A stretch of 64,000 nt of DNA. Source: Levilactobacillus fuyuanensis. GTDB taxonomy: Bacteria > Bacillota > Bacilli > Lactobacillales > Lactobacillaceae. Location: positions 1 through 64,000 of the forward strand of contig NZ_RHNZ01000010.1 in the NCBI RefSeq assembly GCF_003946395.1. The letters run 5' to 3'. The number at the start of each line of letters is the position of its first letter. Within the stretch, counting starts at the first letter, position 1. Both the position numbers and the translations under genes were made by a program. The notes beneath the pieces were generated by a model. The model made no database searches and was not told where the DNA came from. It saw only the letters and a list, made by a program, of their open reading frames with translations. Shown here one piece after another: positions 34,057-42,607 of this stretch.

Positions 34057-34902
34057 ATGCCAACAATTACGGATACTTTTACGTTGAATAACGGTCTCAA
34101 GATGCCCAAGGTTGGGTTTGGCACCTGGCAAACGCGGCCCGGTAAGGAAACTTACGATGCCGTCAGCAATGCCTTAAAGGCTGGGTACCGTTTCATCGAT
34201 ACCGCCAAGGCCTACAACAACGAGCAGAGTGTCGGCGAAGCCTTGCGGGACAGTGATGTGGCCCGCGAAGATATCTTCGTACAGACCAAGTTGCCCGCTG
34301 AATCCAAGTCCTACGACGCGGCAATGGCCGACTTCAAGAGCAGTTTAGCTGCCTTGGATCTCGACTACGTGGATTCTTACATCATCCACGCACCATGGCC
34401 ATGGGCACAAATGGGGTCTAACCACGATGCCGAAAACCGCGACGTTTGGCGCGCCATGCAGGATATCTATGCCAGCGGTCAGGCTAAGTCGGTTGGGGTC
34501 TCCAACTTCAACTCTCACGACCTGGAAAACCTGTTAACTTGGGATGGCTTAACCGTTAAGCCCGCTGTTGACCAGATTCAATACTACGTGGGTCACACGC
34601 AGGCGTCCATCGTGAAGACGGCGGAAGCCAATGACATCACGGTTCAGGCGTACTCCCCACTAGCTACCGGTGGGTTAATCGACAGTCCCGAATTGGAACG
34701 GGTCGCTGGTAATTACGGCGTGTCGATTCCACAGTTAGCCCTGCGCTACATCGTTCAAAAGGGCGTGGCGCCACTGCCTAAGGGCCGTTCCATGGTTCAC
34801 GTTCAGGCCAACACGGAGCTGGACTTTGAGATCAACGACAAGGATATGGCCTTTCTCGACCGGTTGTCGGATCCTAACGGCTGGCATCCAGTTGGTGACT
34901 AG
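34057..34902 (+). CDS. Aldo/keto reductase
   Basis: A 281-residue NADPH-dependent carbonyl reductase, a clear paralogue of the protein at 3926. The tetrad is intact: D48 and Y53 in FIDTAKAY, K78 in QTKLPAE and H111 in YIIHAPWPW. Both share the unusual PWPW after the histidine and the SNFNSHDLEN-type stretch near 150. The GC-richer codon choice fits a separate history from the 3926 gene. GGAGG lies upstream of the ATG. Monocistronic, ended by a strong terminator. Substrate unknown. Confidence 0.92.
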   Translation: MPTITDTFTLNNGLKMPKVGFGTWQTRPGKETYDAVSNALKAGYRFIDTAKAYNNEQSVGEALRDSDVAREDIFVQTKLPAESKSYDAAMADFKSSLAALDLDYVDSYIIHAPWPWAQMGSNHDAENRDVWRAMQDIYASGQAKSVGVSNFNSHDLENLLTWDGLTVKPAVDQIQYYVGHTQASIVKTAEANDITVQAYSPLATGGLIDSPELERVAGNYGVSIPQLALRYIVQKGVAPLPKGRSMVHVQANTELDFEINDKDMAFLDRLSDPNGWHPVGD

Positions 34903-34976
34903 TGTTGGGTTGAATCAGTCTGGAACTGACGGTGACAAGCCTAGCTGGTATTAAAATCAAAATAAATTAACCGATA

Positions 34977-35016
34977 AATGACGGTTCCTCAAGATACGAG
35001 GAACCGTCATTTTTTG
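34977..35016 (+). terminator. Rho-independent terminator
   Basis: A perfect 14-base stem AATGACGGTTCCTC with its complement and six Ts. The following 198 bases up to the acetyltransferase pseudogene hold nothing else recognised. Confidence 0.9.
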
Positions 35017-35214
35017 GTTAAGAAAAGATAAAGTTCGGGAGAAATGTGAGACTGAATTCGGCATTTTGACATTAGTAATAAGTATAGGGCATTTTCGGAA
35101 AGAAGCCATCTATGCCTGACAACTATATTGCATCATTTGAAATAGGTATTTGATATGGCTAGGACTGATCACTATACTAGGCATCATCCAGAAATAAGCA
35201 AAGGAGCCATTCAA

Positions 35215-35796
35215 ATGACAGAACCAATTATCTTTCAGCGGGCGCTACAGGGCTTACCACTCGACTTTTCCGGTGAAGATTTCCGGGAGATCGACGAAAC
35301 GGTGCAACGCACGCAGGAACTCTTGAAACAGTTTAACCAAAGGGACCAGACGCCGGCTCAGCGGCGCGCCACGCTCAGTCAGGTCGTGGGATACAGCGTG
35401 CCGGAATCTGCGGAGATCAATGCACCGGTACACAGCGACTTTGGGCCGCACATCTTTATCGGCGAGAACGTCTACGTGAATCAGGATGTCATGTTCGTGG
35501 ACCTGGGCGGTATCTACTTGGGCGAGGGCGCACTGATTGGGCCGCGTGCCACGCTGGTCACGGTCAACCATCTCGAGGATCCGGCCCATCGCCGTGACGT
35601 TTAGGCCAAAGCCATTCACATTGAACAGAATGCCTGGATCGGCGCCGGGGCAACGGTGCTTCCCGGGGTAACTGTTGGTGAGAACGCCATTGTGGGCGCC
35701 GGAGCCGTGGTGACCAAGGATGTTCCCGCGAACGTGGTGGTCGTGGGTACGCCGGCGAGAGTGTTGCGTCGGGTGAAGGGCGCGCCGACTGATTAG
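35215..35796 (+). pseudogene. Sugar O-acetyltransferase interrupted by an in-frame amber codon
   Basis: A hexapeptide acetyltransferase of 193 codons, broken by TAG at 35602-35604 (codon 130). Reading through the stop continues without any frameshift into perfect hexapeptide repeats ([19 protein letters not shown] near 140 and [19 protein letters not shown] near 161) and ends at a natural stop. The first half carries TVNHLEDPAH near 118, with the catalytic histidine. ATG at 35215 has AAAGGAG upstream. A single base change explains the break, so it is a recent pseudogene, a sequencing error, or a case of readthrough. The truncated product would lack the acetyl-CoA binding coils. Confidence 0.8.
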
Positions 35797-35845
35797 GATA
35801 TAAAAAGGAGCCGACAAGTGCCAGCTCCTAAGGTCATAATCAGTC

Positions 35846-36727
35846 TTAATTTTCAGTCGGCGTCAGTTCTGCGCGAACCTGAGTCAACAACGCTTGTGCC
35901 GCCGTGGACAGGCGTTGGCCCTTTAGCCAGACCAGGCTCGATCCGGAAGATGTCCGGGGTGCCAGTGGGACAAAGGTCAGGTCGGACTGGTTGGTGTTGA
36001 CGATGCCATCCAGTCCCAGTGCATTCCCCACGCCAGCAGATACCAGCAAAGATGCGTTATACAGCAGGTTGTAGGTGGCCGCGACGTTCAGGTCCTCTTG
36101 GGTGAGGCCGAAGACGGCGTGAATTCGCGCGCTGCCCCCCTGTTGGGGAAGAATCAGCCGCGTCTGCGCCACGTCGTCCAGACTCACGGTAGGTTGTTGG
36201 GCTAGGGGCGAACTGTTTTGGACGAGCAGCCCCCAGCGACTTTCGCCGGGGAGCCGCAAGAAGTCATAGTCGCTCTTATCCGTGGGTTCCATGACCACGC
36301 CGAAGTCGAAAACACCGGAGGTCAATTGGCTGTGAATGTCGCTGGCATCGGTACTGACGAGGTGAATCTGAACGTGAGGATGCTGCTGATTGAGGTGGCC
36401 GATGGCCTGCGCAACCGTCAATACGCTACGGGCCTCCGCACTTCCCACGTAGACGGCACCGCTGATGTCCGTTTCCTGATGAATGTTCGTCAGGGTCTTA
36501 TCGGTCAGGGAGAGAATCTGGCGGGCCTGGTTGGCAAAATATTCGCCATCCGGGGTCAGCTGAATGGTCCGATTGCCGCGCGTAAAGAGGGTCGTCCCCA
36601 GCTCTTCCTCGAGTTCCTTTAACTGGCGAGAGACGGTTGGCTGCGACACGTGCAAACGGGCCGAGGCCTTACTGATAGTCTTTTCTTGAACAATCATCAA
36701 GAAGTAACGGAGAACGCGTAATTCCAT
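35846..36727 (-). CDS. LysR family transcriptional regulator
   Basis: A 293-residue regulator. The N-terminal winged helix (MELRVLRYFLMIVQEKTISKASARLHV region, with SQPTVSRQLKELEEELG at 28-44) is followed by a two-lobed effector domain from about 90. It is divergent from the DUF2255 gene at 36844 across 116 bases, which is the usual layout for a LysR protein and its target, and convergent with the broken acetyltransferase. The effector is unknown. GGAGCTGAGTGCC precedes the ATG. Confidence 0.9.
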   Translation of the reverse strand: MELRVLRYFLMIVQEKTISKASARLHVSQPTVSRQLKELEEELGTTLFTRGNRTIQLTPDGEYFANQARQILSLTDKTLTNIHQETDISGAVYVGSAEARSVLTVAQAIGHLNQQHPHVQIHLVSTDASDIHSQLTSGVFDFGVVMEPTDKSDYDFLRLPGESRWGLLVQNSSPLAQQPTVSLDDVAQTRLILPQQGGSARIHAVFGLTQEDLNVAATYNLLYNASLLVSAGVGNALGLDGIVNTNQSDLTFVPLAPRTSSGSSLVWLKGQRLSTAAQALLTQVRAELTPTEN

Positions 36728-36843
36728 GGCACTCAGCTCCTATAACTAATTTGTATAGCATTCAATCTAATCTAAGCATTCGACATGCCGGAAGTCAAGC
36801 CATAGGATGGATGTATAAGGTGACAAGGAAAGGAGGTAGCGTG

Positions 36844-37224
36844 ATGATGGAACAATGGACGCCGCAACGGCTACAGAGTTTTGCGGTTGCGGATGATCTG
36901 CAGGTGTCCCCGTTGTACGATGATGGTCGAACCTGTGGCACGCCGACCTGGATCTGGTCGGTCGTTGTGGGCGAGCACCTGTACGCGCGCGCCTGGAATG
37001 GGCAACGTTCCTCGTGGTACCAAGCGGCGGTTCGGCAGCAACGCGGGCGTATTCACCTAGCCGGTTGTAATTTTCAAGTCAGCTTCGCCGCAGTCTTGGC
37101 CAATAGCGCCGTAACTGAGCAGATTGACGCAGCCTATCGGCAGAAATATGCGGGCAGTGGATACCTGCTACCGATGCTCCAGGTGGGCCCGCAATCCGCG
37201 ACGGTCGAGATTCGACCGATTTAA
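36844..37224 (+). CDS. DUF2255 family protein
   Basis: A 126-residue protein resembling the DUF2255 family, small proteins with a flavin-reductase-like or split-barrel look. Typical segments are the start WTPQRLQSFAVADDL, then GTPTWIWSVVVGEHLYARAW near 38-57 and the SWYQAAVRQQRGRIHLAG stretch near 62. The end reads KYAGSGYLLPML. ATG at 36844 has AAAGGAGG six to eight bases upstream, much better than earlier in-frame starts. Divergent LysR gene at 35846 is the likely regulator. Biochemical function unknown. Confidence 0.78.
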   Translation: MMEQWTPQRLQSFAVADDLQVSPLYDDGRTCGTPTWIWSVVVGEHLYARAWNGQRSSWYQAAVRQQRGRIHLAGCNFQVSFAAVLANSAVTEQIDAAYRQKYAGSGYLLPMLQVGPQSATVEIRPI

Positions 37225-37239
37225 GTGGCTGATGGTTAG

Positions 37240-38391
37240 CTAGACTTGCGTCGTCCAGCTCCAGATTCCCAACGTAAGTAGGGCAACGTCAGTCAGGGCC
37301 AATCCCACAAAGACGGGCATTAGCAGTGTGAGCAACATCAGAACGATCGTCCCACTGGTGGCCCAGAGCTTAGGGGATGACAGTGGGTGCACGTTGTAGA
37401 GTTGCGGCCGCGTCAGTGCCAACAGGGCCAGTAATACCAGTGCCGTGACGATGATGAGGCCCGTGTAGTAAATGGGTTTGCCGGTCTCGTAGGTCTGCGA
37501 GATGAAGAAGGATTGCAGGGTCAGACAGGCAATCAGAAAGCGATGAATCCCGCGGAACAGCGAGATGGGCCAATAATGGCTGGCGGTTACTTCCCGCTCG
37601 TCCATCAGCGTGTAATAGATCATCCAGGTCCCGATGATGCAGACCAGAGCAGCGGTGAAGTGGGTGTAATCGGCGAGCTCCGTGTGTTCCGCCGTCATGT
37701 GTTCGATGATGCCGGCCAGCGATTCGCCCAAGACAATCATGGTAAAGAGGCCGTAGCGTTCCAGAATGGCGGAGTTGAGTTCAAAGGGAATCCCCCGGCG
37801 CTTAAACTCAACGTCGAAGTTGTGGTTCTCGGCCATGACGGTACTAATGAAAATCAACAGGCTGAGGACAATCAATCCCTGTTGCCACAGTAGGCTCGGT
37901 GCCCAGATGCTGCCGATGAAGATGATTTCCCCCACGATGTAGGCAATCAAGAAGGGCCGCGTAGTCGTCGCGTGCAGCGGATCGGCAACCATGGTCTTGA
38001 AGTAGAGGTACATGTAGATCAGTTGGTTGAACGAGTAAGCGAGGATGAAGCCGGTATAGTGACCGGCGAAGGCGTCGGTCGTATAGGTCGCCGTGATGGC
38101 GACGGCAACGATCTGTAGGAGGGCAAAGCAGGTATTTCGCAGGTTCGCCTTGCCGTGCAGGTCGAAGTACAGCACCATGTTGGTCCAGGTGTTGAAGAAG
38201 AACAGGAAGAGCACCCAGAAGGTCACAAAGCCAAAAAGGGTAAAGTGTTCGGACAGGTTCTCCACGAAGCTATGGATGATGACGACATAGACTAAGTCGG
38301 AGAAGAGTTCCAGCCAGGAAATCTTCCGGTTTTCGATGGTATTCGTGATGGTTCGTGGTGCGCCCCACCAGGATTTGCGTGTATGATTCAC
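37240..38391 (-). CDS. Low temperature requirement protein A (LtrA) family
   Basis: A 383-residue polytopic membrane protein with about ten to eleven hydrophobic segments. The family signature is the first acidic helix, SWLELFSDLVYVVIIHSF near 24-41. FERYGLFTMIVLGESL-type sequence (ILERYGLFTMIVLGES near 208) is the second conserved block. Listeria LtrA was named for growth in the cold, but its molecular role is not known. GTG at 38391 has GGGGGA eight bases upstream; a TTG five codons earlier overlaps that site and is less likely. Its 3' end faces the DUF2255 gene with only 15 bases between. Confidence 0.83.
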   Translation of the reverse strand: MNHTRKSWWGAPRTITNTIENRKISWLELFSDLVYVVIIHSFVENLSEHFTLFGFVTFWVLFLFFFNTWTNMVLYFDLHGKANLRNTCFALLQIVAVAITATYTTDAFAGHYTGFILAYSFNQLIYMYLYFKTMVADPLHATTTRPFLIAYIVGEIIFIGSIWAPSLLWQQGLIVLSLLIFISTVMAENHNFDVEFKRRGIPFELNSAILERYGLFTMIVLGESLAGIIEHMTAEHTELADYTHFTAALVCIIGTWMIYYTLMDEREVTASHYWPISLFRGIHRFLIACLTLQSFFISQTYETGKPIYYTGLIIVTALVLLALLALTRPQLYNVHPLSSPKLWATSGTIVLMLLTLLMPVFVGLALTDVALLTLGIWSWTTQV

Positions 38392-38562
38392 AGTGAATTC
38401 CCCCAAAGTTTTTAGGTATGTAGGGTAAGTATGATTTTAGAACGGCGATACGTCAAGCCTCCCCACTCGCCACGGGTTACTTAACCGCTGGCAATGGCGA
38501 AAACTGGGGATTCGGGTCGTAAGCATGTCACTTTTGAATAGCAAGACATAATGATTAGGTGT

Positions 38563-38591
38563 TTTACATTGTAACCGATTACTCGTATGAT
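38563..38591 (+). promoter_or_regulatory. Promoter with overlapping palindrome for the 38.6-43.6 kb operon
   Basis: TTTACA, exactly 17 bases, TATGAT. The palindrome TTACATTGTAA (38564-38574) covers the -35 box and could bind a repressor. The rest of the 271-base gap shows nothing else. Confidence 0.6.
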
Positions 38592-38662
38592 AAACACAGG
38601 ATTATCCCTATTAAGAGGGCATCAAGTCACTGTCAGTTTATCCAGCAAAAGGAGAAAAAATA

Positions 38663-39607
38663 ATGACAACTATACCAGCAAAAATTGCATTGGGAACCTG
38701 GGCCTGGGGCGATACGCCCGAAGGCCAAGTCTTTGGGAATTATTTGACGGCCGACGATCTGAAGCCAGTCGTTACGGCGGCGATGGCTGCTGGATTCAAC
38801 TTATGGGACACGGCTTACGCTTACGGTTCCGGTGAATCCGAATCGAAGTTGGGTGAGCTCCTGCAGGACTATCCGCGGGACAGCTACCAATTGTCCACGA
38901 AGTTCACGCCCCAGATGGCCGCGGGCGACAGTGACCACGAAGTCGCTGACATGCTCGAAGGCAGTCTGAAACGGTTGCACACCGACACTATCGATATCTA
39001 CTGGATCCACAACCCCGCCGACGTTGAAAAGTGGACGCCACAACTGATTCCGCTGGTCCAAAGCGGCAAGATCAAACGCGTGGGGGTCTCCAACCACAAC
39101 CTCGCCCAGATCAAGCGGGCCAATGAAATCTTGGGTGAAGCCGGTATTCAAATTTCAGCCGTGCAAAATCACTTCAGTCTCCTGTACCGGTCCTCAGAAG
39201 AAGCCGGCATCATTGACTACTGCAAGCAACATGACATCACGTTCTTTGGCTACATGGTCCTGGAACAGGGCCTCTTGACCGGTCGGTACAACGTCGACAA
39301 TCCTTTGCCTGCCGGAAGTATGCGCGCGAGCGTCTATAACGAGGTCTTACCACAAGTGACGGCCCTAAACGATGGCTTGAAGGCGATTGGCGCTAAGCAA
39401 GACGCTTCCGCTGCCGAAGTTGCCACGGCCTATGCACTGGCTAAGGGTGTCACCCCAATCGTGGGGGTCACAAAGGCCAAGTACATGCCAAGCGAAACGA
39501 AGGCGTTAGCCCTGAAACTCAGCGATAGCGATATCAACAGACTAGAAGAATTAGCAACGGCCGCAAACGTGAACACGAAGGGTTCCTGGGAAGCCCCAAT
39601 GGCTTAG
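38663..39607 (+). CDS. Aldo/keto reductase, first gene of a six-gene operon
   Basis: A 314-residue aldo/keto reductase of the larger AKR11/13-like branch. The active site has D53 and Y58 (LWDTAYAYGSGESE), a lysine in STKFTPQ near 80 and histidine in IYWIHNP near 117. NADPH is bound near the C-terminus (PIVGVTKAKY near 271). A good promoter lies about 70 bases upstream and AAAGGAG precedes the ATG. Five genes follow on the same strand with gaps of 11 to 52 bases and no terminator until 43631, indicating one transcript for a set of redox and tailoring enzymes. Confidence 0.9.
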   Translation: MTTIPAKIALGTWAWGDTPEGQVFGNYLTADDLKPVVTAAMAAGFNLWDTAYAYGSGESESKLGELLQDYPRDSYQLSTKFTPQMAAGDSDHEVADMLEGSLKRLHTDTIDIYWIHNPADVEKWTPQLIPLVQSGKIKRVGVSNHNLAQIKRANEILGEAGIQISAVQNHFSLLYRSSEEAGIIDYCKQHDITFFGYMVLEQGLLTGRYNVDNPLPAGSMRASVYNEVLPQVTALNDGLKAIGAKQDASAAEVATAYALAKGVTPIVGVTKAKYMPSETKALALKLSDSDINRLEELATAANVNTKGSWEAPMA

Positions 39608-39659
39608 GCCAGCCCGCGACTACATGATGAAGATGTAAATCGAATTGGAGGATAACTAG

Positions 39660-40301
39660 ATGACAAAAGTAATGATTGTCGGCGCACATGGCGCCATGGC
39701 ACAACTGGTAACGGAACGCTTACTCAACGAAACGACGGCGACTCTGACGCTATTCTTGCGCGATGCCTCGCGGTTGAATCAATACGCGACAAACGACCGG
39801 GTAACCCTCGTCGACGGCGACATCAAGGACACGGTATTGGTGGCCAAGAGTATGGCTGATGCGGACGTAGTTTACTCCAACCTGGGTGGTACGGACTTGG
39901 CCGACCAAATGCAGAGTGTCCTCGCCGCCATGGCACAGACCGGGAAGCACCGGTTAATCTACATCAGTTCATTGGGCGCCCATCATGAAGTTCCCGGCAA
40001 ATTCGGCGAGTGGAACGAACAGGCGATTGGGGCCTTTCTGCCGGGGTTCCGCAAGACGGCCGAATTGGTGGTCGACTCCGGCGTGACTTACACCGAGATT
40101 CGCCCGGCTTGGCTGACGAACAAGGACGAAGTCGACTACGAAGAAACGCAGTTGGGTGAAGACTTCAAAGGGACCGAGGTCTCCCGAAAGAGTGTCGCGG
40201 ACTTCGCCTTCAAGGTCATCACACAGCCGAATACTTACCAGAATGCCAGTGTGGGCTTGGACAAGCCCGGGACTGACGGCGACCAACCCAGCTGGGTCTA
40301 A
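39660..40301 (+). CDS. NAD(P)H-binding atypical SDR protein
   Basis: A 213-residue NAD(P)-binding Rossmann protein of the YwnB/BVR-B type. The cofactor loop is GAHGAMAQLV at 8-17. Typical inner strands follow: TLVDGDIKD near 50, DVVYSNLGG near 70 and LIYISSLGAH near 100. The catalytic Tyr-x-x-x-Lys of classical SDRs is absent, as usual for this branch. A paralogue lies at 44392 in a different operon. Probably an oxidoreductase or redox sensor for small carbonyls or flavins. GGAGG lies nine bases before the ATG. Confidence 0.85.
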   Translation: MTKVMIVGAHGAMAQLVTERLLNETTATLTLFLRDASRLNQYATNDRVTLVDGDIKDTVLVAKSMADADVVYSNLGGTDLADQMQSVLAAMAQTGKHRLIYISSLGAHHEVPGKFGEWNEQAIGAFLPGFRKTAELVVDSGVTYTEIRPAWLTNKDEVDYEETQLGEDFKGTEVSRKSVADFAFKVITQPNTYQNASVGLDKPGTDGDQPSWV

Positions 40302-40312
40302 GGGAGACGTCT

Positions 40313-41221
40313 ATGACAGTCATTGACGTTTTCGCCCACATTTTACCGCCTGAGTTTCTCGCGCAAATGAACGCGGTCCAGCCCAACATTCTGGATAACT
40401 TTCCGTATATGAAGAACGATTTATTGACGGATGTGGCTAAGCACCGCGCGTCCTTACCCGCCGACCATCAACAGATTCTCTCGGCGGTCAACCTGAATCC
40501 CGAGGACTTTGTCAACCCCGAGCAGGCCGCGGCACTCTGCCGGTCGGGCAACGACGAGTTAGCGGCAACGGTCCGGGCCAATCGGGATATCTTCCCAGCT
40601 GGGGTGGCGATGTTGCCGATGAATAACGTTCCGGCGGCACTCAAACTGATCGATGAGCAGGTCGCCGGTAGCGATGTCTTGGTCGGCGTGCAACTCTTCA
40701 CGCAGGCGCTGGGTCAACCGATCACGGCGCCCGTTTATGAACCGATCTTTGCCAAATTAGCGGCGATCGGTGCCCCAATTTGGCTCCATCCCGTCTTCGA
40801 TACGCACAAACCGGATAACAACCTGACGTTTAGCTGGGAATACGAGTTGACGCAGGCGATGTACGGAATTGTGGCGGCGAAGTACTTCCGGAAGTATCCG
40901 GGACTCAAGGTCATCGTGCATCACGCGGGGGCCATGGTGCCGTACTTTAGCCAGCGCATCAAGTACATTCAAGGGCCGGCAGACTATGCCGATTTCCAGA
41001 AGTTCTACGTGGATACGGCGATTCTAGGCAATCCCAAGGCATTGGAGCTCGCTGTCGACTTCTTCGGCAGTGACCACGTGCTCTTCGGGACCGACTCGCC
41101 ATTCGGAATTCCACCGGTCGGGCCGACAGCGGTCATTGAAGAAGCCGTCTCCGCGATGGCCATCACGGACCAGCAGCGACAAGGCATTCTCCACGACAAT
41201 TGGCAGACGCTGATGGCGTAG
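40313..41221 (+). CDS. Amidohydrolase-fold protein (ACMSD-like) with altered metal motif
   Basis: A 302-residue TIM-barrel protein of the amidohydrolase 2 / ACMSD group, whose members decarboxylate or hydrolyse aromatic ring-cleavage products. The N-terminal motif is normally HxH, but here it reads DVFAHILPPEF with F7 in place of the first histidine and H9 kept. The other metal positions look intact: WLHPVF near 160, IVHHAGAMVPYF near 201 and LFGTDSPFG near 260. Some relatives share the phenylalanine, so it may be a subgroup with a different metal site. It follows the NAD(P) protein after 11 bases with AAGGGAG upstream. Confidence 0.83.
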   Translation: MTVIDVFAHILPPEFLAQMNAVQPNILDNFPYMKNDLLTDVAKHRASLPADHQQILSAVNLNPEDFVNPEQAAALCRSGNDELAATVRANRDIFPAGVAMLPMNNVPAALKLIDEQVAGSDVLVGVQLFTQALGQPITAPVYEPIFAKLAAIGAPIWLHPVFDTHKPDNNLTFSWEYELTQAMYGIVAAKYFRKYPGLKVIVHHAGAMVPYFSQRIKYIQGPADYADFQKFYVDTAILGNPKALELAVDFFGSDHVLFGTDSPFGIPPVGPTAVIEEAVSAMAITDQQRQGILHDNWQTLMA

Positions 41222-41260
41222 ATTGGACGAAACGACAGGTCAAAAGGGGGCAACTTTATA

Positions 41261-41848
41261 ATGAAGACGGAACACGAAAAATTATTGGCGGGCCAGGATT
41301 ACGATTACCGTGATCCTGAGCTCCAGCAGCTTATCACTCGCGGAAAGCAACTGCTCACGGTCATCAACGGGGGTCAGGGTGCCGCTCGGCAAGCGGCCAT
41401 TCAGGATTTCTTTGGTCGCACGGGCCAGCGTTTGACCATCAACGGGTACTTCAGCGCGGTCTATGGCGTGCATATCCAGGTCGGCGATGATGTCTTTATC
41501 AACGGCAACTGTACGTTCCAGGATTCCAATCAAATCATCCTGGGTGACCGCGTGATCATTGCACCGGACGTGAAGCTGTACTGTGGCAGTCACGCGCTGG
41601 ACGCCACGCACCGGTTCGGCGTGCGGCCGGATGGCAGTCGGTACCTAATTACCACCACCGCGCCCATTATGATCGGCAACGACGTATGGATCGGGGGTAA
41701 CGTGACCATCATCGGCGGCGTGCACATCGGCAATAACGTTGTGGTTGGTGCAGGGGCCGTGGTTACGAAGGACGTCCCAGATAATATGGTCGTCGCCGGT
41801 GTTCCAGCACGGATCATTGAAACGTTACCGCCGTTGCCTCGGAATTAG
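41261..41848 (+). CDS. Sugar O-acetyltransferase (Maa type)
   Basis: A 195-residue hexapeptide acetyltransferase. The Mac domain ([19 protein letters not shown], about 6-24) precedes the beta-helix. The catalytic histidine is in [12 protein letters not shown] near 110, and [20 protein letters not shown] near 142 is the core repeat. Fourth member of this family in the window and the only one inside a multi-gene operon, between the amidohydrolase and an ABM protein. That position suggests its acceptor is an operon-specific metabolite, which is an inference. AAGGGGG precedes the ATG. Confidence 0.88.
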   Translation: MKTEHEKLLAGQDYDYRDPELQQLITRGKQLLTVINGGQGAARQAAIQDFFGRTGQRLTINGYFSAVYGVHIQVGDDVFINGNCTFQDSNQIILGDRVIIAPDVKLYCGSHALDATHRFGVRPDGSRYLITTTAPIMIGNDVWIGGNVTIIGGVHIGNNVVVGAGAVVTKDVPDNMVVAGVPARIIETLPPLPRN

Positions 41849-41882
41849 ATAATTGTTTGGCACGTAAAGGAAAGTGAGACGA

Positions 41883-42557
41883 ATGGCAAATCAAGCAACG
41901 CCGTTATTTCGATTATTCAAGTTGACCATCACTGCCGAACAGCGGGCTAATTTTGTCGCAGCCGGGAAACACAATCTGGTGACGTCGATGCAAAACGAGC
42001 CCGGAACGCTGGCTATGTACGCCCTACACGTGGCACCGGCTGGACTGGAGAATCGCGTCATCGAGGTCTATCGCGATGCCGCCAGCTACGACCAGCACGC
42101 CAATTCGCCGCAATTCAAGGCGTTTCGGGCGGTGGCGAAGGATGCCGTGACCCAACAGGCTGTGGTGAATCTCACGCCAATCGTGCTCAGAGAACAGGCA
42201 CGGCCCCTGATGGTGAGCGGTGAGCCGCGCTTCGTCCAGCTGACGGAAGTGACCCTCGAGCCGGGCCAGGCAACCGCGTATCAGGAACTGGTTACGGCGA
42301 GTGGTTCGGCAGCAACGACCACTCAGGCCGGACGGCTGGTCATCACCATTGGGCGAGTCGTCGATGATCCGCAAAAATGGGTGGTCTTTGAGGTCTATCA
42401 GGATAAACTGGCCTATCAACGCTACCAGCAGACGGCGGCTAACAGGCACTATCAGCTCGCGAGTCAGTCGTTGATCCAGACGGCCCAGACAACGGTGCTG
42501 AGTCCGGACACCTTGGTCAATCAGGGTGGGTTAACGCTGGTCGATCGCCAGGGTTAG
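41883..42557 (+). CDS. Antibiotic biosynthesis monooxygenase (ABM) domain protein, duplicated
   Basis: A 224-residue protein made of two ferredoxin-like ABM domains. The first runs from about 10 to 100 (LFKLTITAEQRANFVAAGKH, then MQNEPGTLAMYALH). The second runs from about 117 to 210 (FVQLTEVTLEPGQATAYQEL, then VVFEVYQDKLAYQRY). Single-domain relatives are cofactor-free oxygenases of quinols or haem-degrading or stress proteins; a fused pair makes an intramolecular dimer. ATG at 41883 is preferred because AAAGGAAAG is eight bases upstream. It sits between the acetyltransferase and the last aldo/keto reductase of the operon. Confidence 0.82.
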   Translation: MANQATPLFRLFKLTITAEQRANFVAAGKHNLVTSMQNEPGTLAMYALHVAPAGLENRVIEVYRDAASYDQHANSPQFKAFRAVAKDAVTQQAVVNLTPIVLREQARPLMVSGEPRFVQLTEVTLEPGQATAYQELVTASGSAATTTQAGRLVITIGRVVDDPQKWVVFEVYQDKLAYQRYQQTAANRHYQLASQSLIQTAQTTVLSPDTLVNQGGLTLVDRQG

Positions 42558-42607
42558 ACCTGGATGTGCCTCTTAGGATAAGTAGAGTTTTAGAAAGAAG
42601 TGGCAAC

